Source of the DNA: Zunongwangia mangrovi
GTDB lineage: Bacteria > Bacteroidota > Bacteroidia > Flavobacteriales > Flavobacteriaceae
Assembly: GCF_900112105.1 (NCBI RefSeq)
Contig: NZ_FOKV01000001.1
Coordinates: forward strand, 806,001 to 870,000
DNA length: 64,000 nt
Direction of reading: 5' to 3'
Every line of letters begins with the position of its first letter. Within the stretch, counting starts at the first letter, position 1. A model generated the notes under the pieces. The model did not search any database and was not told where the DNA came from. It saw only the letters and a list, made by a program, of their open reading frames with translations. Position numbers and translations under genes: made by a program. Below are positions 46,620 to 55,829 of the stretch, one piece after another.

Positions 46620-48932
46620 ATGATATCAGCAATACTTTTAGGATTTTTATTTGCAATACTCTTAGTTTTCGCAGGAAAGTTTTTTAAAGGGAAGTTTGCT
46701 GTTTTATCGTCGCTGATCCCTTTGGGACTGTTCGTTTACTTTCTTCAGTTCATTCCAGAAATCATGGAAGGAAACATAGTGAAAGAAAGTTATAACTGGG
46801 TACCTTCTTTTGGGGTGAATCTTGGATTTACTTTAGACGGACTTTCACTTTTATTCTGCCTTATGATTACCGGGATTGGTTTCCTGGTTTTTGCTTACAC
46901 ATCGGCTTATTTGCACCACCATAAATATTTAGATCGTTTTTATGGTTATTTAAGTGTGTTTATGGCAGCGATGCTAGGATTGGTGCTTTCTGATAATGTG
47001 ATAAGTTTATTTACATTTTGGGAATTAACCAGTATTAGTTCGTTCTTCTTGATCGGTTTTAATAATACCCAGGAAGCTTCGAGAAAATCTGCTTTAACTG
47101 CGCTTGGAATTACAGGTTTAGGCGGAATGTTCCTGTTAGCAGGAGTTATTGTTTTAGGAAATATAACAGGAACTTTTAGTATTGCTGAAATGCTAAATAT
47201 GTCTCCTGAATTAATAAAAGGTCACGAATATTATACTGTTGCAGTGATCTTACTTTTTGGTGCGGCCTTTACTAAATCTGCTCAGTTTCCATTTCATTTT
47301 TGGTTGCCGGGCGCGATGAAGGCGCCAACACCAGTTTCTACTTATTTGCACTCTGCAACCATGGTAAAAGCCGGGATTTATTTGGTAATGCGTTTTACCC
47401 CGGTTCTTGGAGGCGAAGAAATCTGGAATACAACTCTAATTGTTGTTGGAGCGGTTACGATGCTTTATTCGGCATTTCATTCCCTTTTTAGGACAGATCT
47501 TAAAGGAGTGCTTGCGTATTCAACAATATCGGCTTTAGGGATTCTAATGTTCCTAATTGGTATGGGAACTACAGAGTCATTTACCGCAGCCGCTGTTTTT
47601 ATAATAGTTCACGCACTTTATAAAGCAACACTTTTCTTAACTACAGGAATCATAGATCATCAAACGGGAACGCGTGATGTAACTGCACTTTCTGGTTTGC
47701 GTAAGGTTTTAATGCCGGTAGGTATTGCAGCGATCATTGCTGCAATTTCTAGTGCAGGTATTCCGCCAACCATAGGTTTTTTAGGAAAAGAATTAACTTA
47801 TGAAGCAACTATGCATGCACCGATCATTGCGACAATATTGGTTGTTGGGATTGTGATCACAAAAATATTATTGCTTTGGGCAGGATTCGTGGCTGGTATA
47901 AAACCATTTCAGGGAAGTTTACCAGAGAATTTAAAAGATACAAAAATGCCCGGTCCATTCATGTGGGTGCCACCAATACTTTTAGCGGTATTAAGTTTGA
48001 TTTTCGGGGTAATGCCTTTTATCATAGAAGGCTCTTTGATAAAACCCGTAGTTTCAGCTTTAGGCGGAGAAGCTGGTGAAATTCATTTGGCCTTATGGCA
48101 TGGATTTAATACGGTGTTTATTTTAAGTTTAGTAACTATAGCTGTAGGGACTACACTTTATTTCTTATTGAAACCTTCAGCTAAATTAGAAACCGCCGTA
48201 GGAAAGTTAGAATCTGCTAGTCCTAAAAGTTTAATGGAGAAATTTAATGTTGGATTTACTTATCTTTCTTCATTTTGGACCCGAGTTTTTCAGAATGGTT
48301 ATTTAAGAAATTATGTGTTTATTATCATCTTTTTCCTAATTGGGATGGTTGGTTACACGATGATTGGCAATACGAAATTCAATATCGATCCTTCTATACT
48401 ATCTAATGTGAGTTTTTACGAGTTGGTAGTATTTATCATTATGTGTATTGCTATATTATTCACGGTATTTACAAGTAGTCGTTTGTCTGCCGTTGTAGCA
48501 ATGGGTGTGGTAGGTTTAACGATCTGTCTTGTATTTGTATTTTATAGTGCGCCAGATCTGGCGATGACGCAGTTTTCTATCGATACCTTAACAGTGATCT
48601 TATTTGTATTGGTGTTATATCGTTTACCAAGATATCTTAAGATCCAGGATCATAAAATGCGTATTCGAGATGGTATTTTGTCTTTAATGTTCGGCGGACT
48701 TATCGCTGTTTTAGCCTTAGAAGTGCTTTCTGAACCTGTAAATACCGAGATTGGTGATTTCTACGCAGAAAATTCGTATATCATGGCTCATGGTAAAAAT
48801 GTGGTGAATGTGATATTAGTAGATTTTAGAGGGGCAGATACAATGATAGAGATTTCAGTATTAACCATTGCCGCTATTGGAGTATTTGGATTATTGAAAT
48901 TAAGATTAAAAAGAACAGATAGAGTTCAGTAA
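46620..48932 (+). CDS. mrpA: Mrp Na+/H+ antiporter subunit A
   Basis: MrpA is the largest subunit of the multisubunit Mrp cation/proton antiporter, related to complex I subunit NuoL. The 770-residue protein has about 18-20 membrane helices. NuoL-like proton-antiport motifs are seen: the glutamate in FTFWELTSISSFFLIGF near residue 137, FTKSAQFPFHFWLPGAMKAPTPVSTYLHSATMVK near residue 220 (a lysine and histidines), and the helix near residue 395. The C-terminal region (from about residue 600, ending LRLKRTDRVQ) corresponds to the MbhD/MbhE-like domain. It heads a complete mrpABCDEFG operon that uses the proton gradient to export sodium and helps pH homeostasis. Confidence 0.95.
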   Translation: MISAILLGFLFAILLVFAGKFFKGKFAVLSSLIPLGLFVYFLQFIPEIMEGNIVKESYNWVPSFGVNLGFTLDGLSLLFCLMITGIGFLVFAYTSAYLHHHKYLDRFYGYLSVFMAAMLGLVLSDNVISLFTFWELTSISSFFLIGFNNTQEASRKSALTALGITGLGGMFLLAGVIVLGNITGTFSIAEMLNMSPELIKGHEYYTVAVILLFGAAFTKSAQFPFHFWLPGAMKAPTPVSTYLHSATMVKAGIYLVMRFTPVLGGEEIWNTTLIVVGAVTMLYSAFHSLFRTDLKGVLAYSTISALGILMFLIGMGTTESFTAAAVFIIVHALYKATLFLTTGIIDHQTGTRDVTALSGLRKVLMPVGIAAIIAAISSAGIPPTIGFLGKELTYEATMHAPIIATILVVGIVITKILLLWAGFVAGIKPFQGSLPENLKDTKMPGPFMWVPPILLAVLSLIFGVMPFIIEGSLIKPVVSALGGEAGEIHLALWHGFNTVFILSLVTIAVGTTLYFLLKPSAKLETAVGKLESASPKSLMEKFNVGFTYLSSFWTRVFQNGYLRNYVFIIIFFLIGMVGYTMIGNTKFNIDPSILSNVSFYELVVFIIMCIAILFTVFTSSRLSAVVAMGVVGLTICLVFVFYSAPDLAMTQFSIDTLTVILFVLVLYRLPRYLKIQDHKMRIRDGILSLMFGGLIAVLALEVLSEPVNTEIGDFYAENSYIMAHGKNVVNVILVDFRGADTMIEISVLTIAAIGVFGLLKLRLKRTDRVQ

Positions 48933-48942
48933 TAAAGAGTTT

Positions 48943-49356
48943 ATGAAAACCATAATATTAAGAACAGCATCTAATTACCTTTTACCGGTATTATTACTGT
49001 TCTCCATTTTTATTCTTTTAAGAGGGCACTACCTTCCGGGAGGCGGGTTTGTTGGTGGATTAATTGCTGCCATTGCTTTCGTGTTGCATTCTTTTGCAAA
49101 CGGATTAAAAAACACAAAATCACTTTTGAGATTCCATCCGGGCTTTTTAATGCCTGCAGGATTGGCTTTATCGTTCTTTAGTGGTTTATCACCTATAATT
49201 TTTGCGGGCGATCCCTTTATGACTGGATTATGGTATCATGGTCATGTTCCTGTACTGGGCAGTGTTGGTTCTGCATTATTTTTTGATATGGGTGTATATC
49301 TTGTTGTGGTAGGGGTAACGCTAACGATCATTTTTACAATTTCTGAAGCGCCTTAA
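48943..49356 (+). CDS. mrpB: Mrp Na+/H+ antiporter subunit B
   Basis: This 137-residue MnhB-type subunit has four membrane helices. The motif RGHYLPGGGFVGGLIAAIAFVLH near residues 27-49 is conserved in the family. It begins 10 bases after mrpA. In some bacteria the B subunit is fused to A; here it is separate. Confidence 0.93.
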   Translation: MKTIILRTASNYLLPVLLLFSIFILLRGHYLPGGGFVGGLIAAIAFVLHSFANGLKNTKSLLRFHPGFLMPAGLALSFFSGLSPIIFAGDPFMTGLWYHGHVPVLGSVGSALFFDMGVYLVVVGVTLTIIFTISEAP

Positions 49357-49359
49357 ATT

Positions 49360-49713
49360 ATGGAGATATTATTAGCTATTTTAGTAGGTTTACTATATGC
49401 GTCTGGGATCTATATGATTCTACGTCGTAGTTTGGTAAAACTCATTATCGGAATAATTTTATTAGGAAACGGAGCTAACCTTTTGATCTTTTTATTAGGA
49501 AGGATTACAAAAGGTCTACCCCCTATTATTCCTGAAAATTCTAAAGTTTTTTTAGAAGCATATGCAGATCCTGTTCCGCAGGCGCTTATATTAACTGCTA
49601 TTGTAATTAGTTTTGGATTGCAATCTTTTGCCATCATTCTTGTGAAAAGAGCGCATAAGGTAGTAAGAACAGACGATCTGGACGAAATGAACGCAACCGA
49701 CGAAGATTCATGA
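49360..49713 (+). CDS. mrpC: Mrp Na+/H+ antiporter subunit C
   Basis: This 117-residue, three-helix protein is homologous to NuoK. Characteristic segments are [29 protein letters not shown] (residues 16-44) and [16 protein letters not shown] near residue 72. The last four bases overlap mrpD (ATGA), which suggests translational coupling. Confidence 0.94.
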   Translation: MEILLAILVGLLYASGIYMILRRSLVKLIIGIILLGNGANLLIFLLGRITKGLPPIIPENSKVFLEAYADPVPQALILTAIVISFGLQSFAIILVKRAHKVVRTDDLDEMNATDEDS

Positions 49714-51221
49714 TGCAACAATTAATCATATATCCATTATTATTTCAACTATTCCTAAGCATCGTGTTGATGTTTTTTTGGAATAAGATTAATGCTCAAA
49801 AAGTGATAAGCATTACCGGAAGTATTATTGCTGTACTACTTTCCAGCTATGTGTTCTACTACGTTTGGGAAAACGGAACTCAAAAAGTAAATGCCGGTAG
49901 TTGGGATGCGCCTTTTGGGATCGTTTTTGTAGCAGATACCTTGGCGGTTACCTTGGTGCTTTTAACAGCGCTTTCTGGGCTGGCGGTTTCGATATTTTCA
50001 GCCGGTTCAGTCATAAAAGATCGATTGCGTTTTGGGTATTTCCCGATATTTCACTTTTTACTGCTTGGTTTAACCGGGGCATTCTTGACAGGAGACTTAT
50101 TCAACCTTTATGTTTGGTTTGAGATCATCATTATTAGTTCGTTTGTATTGATCACTATTGGTGGTGAAAAGGCGCAGTTAGAAGGAGCTGTGAAATATTT
50201 TACGCTGAACATTTTAGCTTCAACAATTTTCTTAACCGCTATTGCAGTATTGTACGGTTTAACGGGTTCTTTGAACATGGCCGATCTTGCAGGTAAAGTA
50301 GCTGCGGTAGAAAATCGAGGATTAGTAGAAGTTGCGGCTATTTTATTCCTAATTGGATTTGGTACAAAGGCATCGATATTTCCATTGTATTTCTGGCTTC
50401 CAGCATCCTATCATACGCCTCCGGCAGCAGTTTCTGCAATCTTTGGAGGATTACTAACAAAGGTTGGTGTTTACGCTTTAATTCGAGTATTTACGTTAAT
50501 TTTTGTGGGAGATGTTTTTCTGGGAGAGATACTAATGGTGCTGGCAATCCTAACTATTTTTAGTGGAGGTGTTGGTGCATTGGTTCAAAATAATGTTCGA
50601 AAGGTCTTTTCCTATTTAATTATCTGTCACATTGGTTATATGATCGCCGGTTTAGGAATGTTTACTGAAATTGCTATTAGCGGAGTGATCTTTTACCTGA
50701 TTCATGATATCATGGTAAAAACCAATTTATTCATGGTAAGCGGGATTATATTCAAAATAAAGTCATCCAACAGTATGCGAGCTTTAGGAGGTTTCTACGC
50801 GAACTATCCTAATCTGAGTTTGTTGATTTTTATCCCATTATTTTCTTTAGTTGGAATTCCGCCCCTATCAGGTTTCTGGCCAAAAATATCTTTGATCGGT
50901 GAAGGTTTTGCAACCGAAAATTATTGGACGGTGGCGGCCATTGTTTTTGCCAGTTTTATCACATTGGTGATCATTGCAAAATTATGGGCAGAAGTATTCT
51001 GGAAAGACGCAAAAGAAATTCCTGAGAAACCAAAATTCGAATATTTTAGTGATATTAGTAAAGCAAAGAAAACACAGTTTATTCTTCCTATTGTATTTTT
51101 AAGTTTAATATCATTATACATAGGTTTTGGAGCCGAGCATATTCAATTGTTGTCTTCAAGGATCGCGAATGAGTTGATGAATAGTGAGCAGTATATCGAT
51201 ACAGTTTTAAACAATAGTTAA
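49710..51221 (+). CDS. mrpD: Mrp Na+/H+ antiporter subunit D
   Basis: This 503-residue subunit has about 14 transmembrane helices and is homologous to NuoN/NuoM. It has the conserved glutamate in [17 protein letters not shown] near residue 140, [38 protein letters not shown] near residues 218-255, and [14 protein letters not shown] near residue 333. It overlaps mrpC by four bases and precedes mrpE by 10 bases. Confidence 0.96.
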   Translation: MMQQLIIYPLLFQLFLSIVLMFFWNKINAQKVISITGSIIAVLLSSYVFYYVWENGTQKVNAGSWDAPFGIVFVADTLAVTLVLLTALSGLAVSIFSAGSVIKDRLRFGYFPIFHFLLLGLTGAFLTGDLFNLYVWFEIIIISSFVLITIGGEKAQLEGAVKYFTLNILASTIFLTAIAVLYGLTGSLNMADLAGKVAAVENRGLVEVAAILFLIGFGTKASIFPLYFWLPASYHTPPAAVSAIFGGLLTKVGVYALIRVFTLIFVGDVFLGEILMVLAILTIFSGGVGALVQNNVRKVFSYLIICHIGYMIAGLGMFTEIAISGVIFYLIHDIMVKTNLFMVSGIIFKIKSSNSMRALGGFYANYPNLSLLIFIPLFSLVGIPPLSGFWPKISLIGEGFATENYWTVAAIVFASFITLVIIAKLWAEVFWKDAKEIPEKPKFEYFSDISKAKKTQFILPIVFLSLISLYIGFGAEHIQLLSSRIANELMNSEQYIDTVLNNS

Positions 51222-51231
51222 GCGAGGGAAA

Positions 51232-51708
51232 ATGAAAAACAGGTTTGTATCTAATATTCTTCTAACATTTGTGTGGGTGGTGCTCACAGGAGATTTTCAT
51301 TTCTCTAACTATTTATTTGGCTTTGTACTAAGTTACGTGATCTTAATGGTGATCACTAAAGGATCCAGAAAAGCAAAGTATTTTACTATTGTTCCTAAAC
51401 TTATATTTTTTGTACTATATTTTGTAAAAGAGCTGGTAAAAGCAAATTTAGAGGTGGCCTGGGAAGTAATGACGCCAAAACTAAATATGACACCTGGAAT
51501 CGTAAAAGTTCCATTAACGGTGCAAAGTGACGTTGGGATTACCCTTTTGGCAAATTTAATCACGTTAACCCCTGGAACATTAAGTTTAGATGTGTCTAAC
51601 GATAAGAAGGTGCTTTATGTACACGCGATGTATATAAAAGATAAAGAAAAATTCATTGCCGGAATCAAAAACGGTTTTGAAAAACGAATTTTAGAGATTT
51701 TAAAATAA
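51232..51708 (+). CDS. mrpE: Mrp Na+/H+ antiporter subunit E
   Basis: MrpE has 158 residues, with two N-terminal membrane segments (about residues 8-45 and 53-72) and a soluble C-terminal part containing LANLITLTPGTLSLDVS near residues 104-120, the family signature. Its stop codon shares a base with the mrpF start (TAATG). Confidence 0.94.
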   Translation: MKNRFVSNILLTFVWVVLTGDFHFSNYLFGFVLSYVILMVITKGSRKAKYFTIVPKLIFFVLYFVKELVKANLEVAWEVMTPKLNMTPGIVKVPLTVQSDVGITLLANLITLTPGTLSLDVSNDKKVLYVHAMYIKDKEKFIAGIKNGFEKRILEILK

Positions 51709-51983
51709 TGACTTTAGTAGAATATTGTAGAATAGTAATCCTGCCAGTTTTGGCCTTTTCTGTAATTCTTATTCTAATAAGATTCTTTAAGGGGCCAAGT
51801 ATTGCAGATCGAATCGTTGCATTAGACCTTTTGATCACTACCGGTATTGGGATTATTGGTGTTTATACCATTACTTCTGGTAGCTCTACATTGTTAGATA
51901 CAGGGATGATTTTGGCACTTATTGCATTTTTAAGTACCGTAGCCCTTAGTTATTATTTAGAACGAAGAAGCAAGAAGAAATGA
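51708..51983 (+). CDS. mrpF: Mrp Na+/H+ antiporter subunit F
   Basis: This 91-residue, three-helix subunit has the MnhF signature RFFKGPSIADRIVALDLLITTGIGI near residues 25-49. It overlaps mrpE by one base and mrpG by four bases. Confidence 0.94.
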   Translation: MTLVEYCRIVILPVLAFSVILILIRFFKGPSIADRIVALDLLITTGIGIIGVYTITSGSSTLLDTGMILALIAFLSTVALSYYLERRSKKK

Positions 51984-52372
51984 ACATTTTTATAGGAGTT
52001 GTAATCACATTAGGAACCTTATTCGTTTTGCTGGCGGCAGTTGGTCTTATACGTATGCCAGATACTTATTTACGAATATCTGTAAACACTAAAGCAGCAA
52101 CATTAGGTGTAGGTTTGCTATTGGGGGGCGTGGCATTTTATTTTTACGATCTTAGTACGACTTCCAGAACTTTTGTAATTGTACTTTTCTTGTTCTTAAC
52201 TGCTCCGGTGGGAGCTCATTTAATTGGTAGAGCTTCTTATTTTATCGGGAATAAGCTTTGGGATCAATCTAAAATGGACGATCTAAGAGGGAAATATCAA
52301 AGAAACTCTCACGTACTTAAAAGTGAGATCGACGATACTCCAGAGGATAATGTAGATCACACCAAAATGTGA
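51980..52372 (+). CDS. mrpG: Mrp Na+/H+ antiporter subunit G
   Basis: This 130-residue subunit has three helices and the MnhG signature VGLIRMPDTYLRISVNTKAATLGVGL near residues 20-45, followed by LTAPVGAHLIGRA near residue 73. A hydrophilic tail rich in D and E follows from about residue 90. It ends the seven-gene operon; copy E of the dispersed repeat lies immediately downstream. Confidence 0.94.
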   Translation: MNIFIGVVITLGTLFVLLAAVGLIRMPDTYLRISVNTKAATLGVGLLLGGVAFYFYDLSTTSRTFVIVLFLFLTAPVGAHLIGRASYFIGNKLWDQSKMDDLRGKYQRNSHVLKSEIDDTPEDNVDHTKM

Positions 52373-52376
52373 TTCG

Positions 52377-52470
52377 TTTATTGGCACCACCAATGGATGT
52401 AATATCCCGAGGCTTGACGCGAAATAAAAGATTTGTTTCCAAAGAATGTCTCTTTGGCTTGCTCTTAGTT
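52377..52470. repeat. Dispersed intergenic repeat (copy E)
   Basis: TTATTGGCACCACCAATGG, then AATATCCCGAGGCTTGACGCGA, then ATTTGTTTCCAAAGAATGTCTCTTTGGCTTGC. It aligns with copy C from the first element to the last and with copy B in the last third. It starts five bases after mrpG. Confidence 0.6.
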
Positions 52471-52566
52471 CTTTTATTTAGAGTTTAGTGCTTTTAGAAT
52501 AATCATAACTTTCCGCTTAAAAACTCGATTTTCGTCAATCTGTAAGGGCATATTCAGGTAAACTTG

Positions 52567-52574
52567 TAATTTTG
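52567..52574 (+). promoter_or_regulatory. bioF promoter, predicted leaderless
   Basis: TAATTTTG followed by five bases and the bioF ATG, the same geometry as tatD and radA. It should be the promoter of the biotin operon. Confidence 0.55.
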
Positions 52575-52579
52575 CCTGC

Positions 52580-53734
52580 ATGAATAGATTCCCTTCCAAG
52601 CTTCAAAAAAGCCTAGATAAACGATCGCAGGATAATTCTTTAAGGGAATTAAAAATTGCTGCGGAAGGTGTCGATTTTTACTCTAATGATTACCTCGGAT
52701 TTGCAAATTCTGAACCGATTTTTACTGAAGCTCAAAAGCTTTGCGAACAGTATAAGCTGAAGCAAAATGGCGCAACCGGCAGCCGACTCATCTCCGGAAA
52801 TCACAAATTATACGAAATCACTGAAGATTTTTTAGCCGAATTTCATCAGGCTGAAGCGGCTTTGCTTTTTAATTCGGGTTACGATGCCAATATTGGTTTC
52901 TTTTCTTCAGTGCCGCAAAAAGGCGATCTTATTTTTTATGATGAATTGATTCATGCCAGTATTCGAGACGGAATTTCAATGAGCAATGCCAAAGCTTATA
53001 AATTTCAGCATAACGATATTGGTGATTTACAGCATAAAATTTCAAGACAGGAAATTTTAGAAAATACATCAGTTTATATAGTTACAGAAGCTGTCTTTTC
53101 GATGGATGGTGATCTTGCTCCTTTGCAGGAACTAGCTAATTTTTCCGAAGAAAATAATTTCTTTCTCATCGTCGATGAAGCACATAGCACAGGCGTTTTT
53201 GGCCAGCATGGAGAAGGTTTAGTTTGTGAGCTTGAACTACAAAACAAAGTTTTTGCCCGTATTCATACATTTGGGAAGGCCATTGGTGCACACGGAGCGG
53301 TGATTTTGGGAAACTCAGCACTTAAAACCTATCTTTTCAACTTCGCGCGCAGTTTTATTTATACTACGGGATTGCCGCCGCATGCAATTGCGACAGTATT
53401 AGTGGTTTTTAATCAATTAGCTCGTGATAATTCAGTTTTAGAGCTACTAAAAGCCAAAATTCGATGTTTTAAAAGGGAATTAAAATTGGCCAAAATCGAC
53501 CATTATTTTATCGAAAGTGAGTCGGCTATTCAATGTGCGATAATTCCGGGAAACAATGTGGTAAAAAAAATTGCTTCAAAATTTCAACAAAATCAATATC
53601 TGGTAAAACCAATTCTTTCACCCACGGTTCCCAAGGGAAAAGAAAGACTTCGTTTTTGCCTGCATAGTTTTAATTCCGAAGAAGAAATAAAAGAGCTTGT
53701 GAATATTTTAAAAGTAGCCCTAACACAAATTTAA
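52580..53734 (+). CDS. bioF: 8-amino-7-oxononanoate synthase
   Basis: BioF condenses pimeloyl-ACP (or -CoA) with alanine in a PLP-dependent reaction to start biotin ring assembly. The 384 residues show YSNDYLGFAN near residue 34, GATGSRLISGNHKLYEITEDFLAEF near residue 69, IVDEAHSTGVFGQHGEG near residue 198 with the PLP-interacting residues, and the Schiff-base lysine in HTFGKAIGAHGA near residue 230. It is the first gene of a bioF-bioD-bioA operon, with bioD six bases downstream. Confidence 0.93.
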   Translation: MNRFPSKLQKSLDKRSQDNSLRELKIAAEGVDFYSNDYLGFANSEPIFTEAQKLCEQYKLKQNGATGSRLISGNHKLYEITEDFLAEFHQAEAALLFNSGYDANIGFFSSVPQKGDLIFYDELIHASIRDGISMSNAKAYKFQHNDIGDLQHKISRQEILENTSVYIVTEAVFSMDGDLAPLQELANFSEENNFFLIVDEAHSTGVFGQHGEGLVCELELQNKVFARIHTFGKAIGAHGAVILGNSALKTYLFNFARSFIYTTGLPPHAIATVLVVFNQLARDNSVLELLKAKIRCFKRELKLAKIDHYFIESESAIQCAIIPGNNVVKKIASKFQQNQYLVKPILSPTVPKGKERLRFCLHSFNSEEEIKELVNILKVALTQI

Positions 53735-53740
53735 TTTAAA

Positions 53741-54361
53741 ATGAAACAATCTTATTTTATCACTGGTATCGATACTGAAGTTGGTAAAACCATGATCTCG
53801 GCAATTGTGACCGAAGCTTTGGAAGCCGATTACTGGAAGCCAATTCAGGCGGGTGATCTGGATAATTCAGATACGCATAAAGTGGAGCGTTTAATTAGTA
53901 ATAAAAAGACCAAATTCCATAAAAATGCCTTTGCTTTGAAGACGCCTATGAGTCCGCATGCAGCTGCAGAAATTGATGGAGTACAAGTTTCTTCAAAAAC
54001 TATAATTCGGCCAGAAACCGATAATGATCTGGTTGTAGAAGGTGCCGGTGGTTTGCTTGTTCCAATAAGCGATTCTGAAACTATTGCCGATTTAATTGAT
54101 TCGAACGATAAAGTTATTCTGGTTTCACGTCATTATCTGGGAAGCATTAACCATACATTATTAAGCATTGAAGCTTTGCGTAGTCGCGGTTTAGATTGCT
54201 TCGGAATTATTTACAGCGGAAATGAGACAAAAACCACTGAAGATATTATCGAGAAAATGAGTGGCGTGCCGGTGATTGGTCGAGTAGAAGAAGAGGAAGA
54301 ATTTACTGTGGAAGTGATTAAAAAATACGCAGATAAATTTCGTGAGAATCTGAAAAAGTAA
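53741..54361 (+). CDS. bioD: Dethiobiotin synthetase
   Basis: BioD closes the ureido ring of dethiobiotin using ATP and CO2. The 206 residues have the P-loop TGIDTEVGKTMIS (residues 8-20), EGAGGLLVPIS near residue 99 and the adenine-binding SGNET segment near residue 165. bioA follows after three bases. The protein is slightly shorter than E. coli BioD (about 225 residues) but keeps all key motifs. Confidence 0.94.
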   Translation: MKQSYFITGIDTEVGKTMISAIVTEALEADYWKPIQAGDLDNSDTHKVERLISNKKTKFHKNAFALKTPMSPHAAAEIDGVQVSSKTIIRPETDNDLVVEGAGGLLVPISDSETIADLIDSNDKVILVSRHYLGSINHTLLSIEALRSRGLDCFGIIYSGNETKTTEDIIEKMSGVPVIGRVEEEEEFTVEVIKKYADKFRENLKK

Positions 54362-54364
54362 AGA

Positions 54365-55642
54365 ATGCAAGAGAATTTAAGTTTAGCTGAAAGAGATAAA
54401 AAACATTTATGGCACCCGCTTACGCAACACAAAATTGCAAGCGATGCTCTGGGGATTGTTAAAGCGAATGGCGTAAAGCTTTACGACGAAAACGGCAAGG
54501 AATATATCGACGGAATTTCTTCCTGGTACACTTGCGTTTACGGGCATTGTAATGAGTTTATTACAGATCGTGTAGCCACACAAATGAAGAATTTAGATCA
54601 GGTTGTTTTCAGCGGATTTACCCACAAACCTGCAGTAGAACTTTCTGAAGCTTTAATGAAGATCTTACCTGAAGGGCAGCAAAAAATGTTCTTTAACGAT
54701 AATGGTTCTACGGCTACGGAGATCGGAATAAAAATGGCTTTGCAGTATCACCACAATTTGAGGAACGATCGCAAAGTGATGCTGGCTTTTGAGGAAGGTT
54801 TTCATGGCGATACTTTTGGAGCGATGTCTGTTTCGGGGTTATCAGTTTATAATGGCGCTTTCGAGGATCATTTTATTGCCGTTAAACGAATTCCGGTGCC
54901 AAAAGGCGATAATAATCAGGAAGTTTTAGAGCAGCTAAAACAAGTGATCAAAGAGAATAATATCGCCGGATTTATTTACGAACCTTTAGTTCAGGGGGCT
55001 GCTGCGATGAAAATGCACGATGCCGATGGACTAAATGAAATCTTGAAAGTTTGTAAAGAACATGATATTGTTTGCGTGGCAGACGAGGTGATGACGGGCT
55101 TTGGAAAAACCGGAAAATATTTTGCTTCAGATTATATCGAAACCAAACCAGATATTGTTTGCATGTCGAAGGCACTAACTGCCGGATTGTTGCCAATGGG
55201 CTTAACCAGTTGTTCGCAAAAGATCTACGATGCTTTTTATTCAGATGAGATTGCTAAAGGGCTTTTTCACGGGCACACGTATAGCGCGAATCCATTAGCC
55301 TGCGCTGCTGCTTTAGCCGGAGTAGAATTGCTGGTTTCAGAAGAGATGCAAAGCAATATTAAGCGAATCGAGAATTTACATCAGGCTTTTGCAGAGAAAA
55401 TAAAAGATCATCCAAAAGTGACCAATATTAGACATTTAGGGATCATTTTTGCATTCGATCTAAATGTGAAAATGGAGCGCTACGGAAATATTCGGAATCA
55501 GCTTTTTAGTTATTTTATGGAGAATGGCGTCTATCTTCGTCCGCTTGGAAATACTATTTATATCACCGCTCCTTTTATAACTTCAGATGAAGAAATGCAG
55601 AAGATCTATAATACGATCGAAGACGTGTTTGATAAATTCTAA
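54365..55642 (+). CDS. bioA: Adenosylmethionine-8-amino-7-oxononanoate aminotransferase
   Basis: BioA transfers an amino group, normally from S-adenosylmethionine, to 8-amino-7-oxononanoate to give 7,8-diaminopelargonate. This 425-residue class III PLP aminotransferase shows HLWHPLTQH (residues 14-22) and DGISSWYTCVYGH near residue 48. It also has the FNDNGSTATEIGIKMALQYH segment near residue 108, CVADEVMTGFGKTGK near residue 236 and the PLP lysine in MSKALTAGLLPMG near residue 267. The W-Y near residue 54 is typical of BioA as opposed to related aminotransferases. Confidence 0.95.
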   Translation: MQENLSLAERDKKHLWHPLTQHKIASDALGIVKANGVKLYDENGKEYIDGISSWYTCVYGHCNEFITDRVATQMKNLDQVVFSGFTHKPAVELSEALMKILPEGQQKMFFNDNGSTATEIGIKMALQYHHNLRNDRKVMLAFEEGFHGDTFGAMSVSGLSVYNGAFEDHFIAVKRIPVPKGDNNQEVLEQLKQVIKENNIAGFIYEPLVQGAAAMKMHDADGLNEILKVCKEHDIVCVADEVMTGFGKTGKYFASDYIETKPDIVCMSKALTAGLLPMGLTSCSQKIYDAFYSDEIAKGLFHGHTYSANPLACAAALAGVELLVSEEMQSNIKRIENLHQAFAEKIKDHPKVTNIRHLGIIFAFDLNVKMERYGNIRNQLFSYFMENGVYLRPLGNTIYITAPFITSDEEMQKIYNTIEDVFDKF

Positions 55643-55794
55643 AATTGAAGTTAGACTCTAGACCGCTTTGCTGCTAGAATTTAGAAAATAAATATCTTGA
55701 TGAGTTAATTTGATGATTTGAAGATGTGTTAATGAAAAAATAAATTAAAAACTTTTCTTACAATCAGTTTCATCAAGCTTTTGCCTTTTAAATT

Positions 55795-55829
55795 CGTAAA
55801 CCGTAAACCGTAAACCGTAAACCGTAAAC
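55795..55829 (+). repeat. Five perfect tandem copies of CGTAAAC abutting a start codon
   Basis: Five exact 7-base copies run from 55795 to 55829 and are followed immediately by the ATG of the beta-ketoacyl synthase gene at 55830. The preceding 150 bases are AT-rich with a looser 7-base rhythm (TTGATGA, TGATGAT, TTGAAGA). The tract replaces the normal leader before this gene. Confidence 0.9.
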
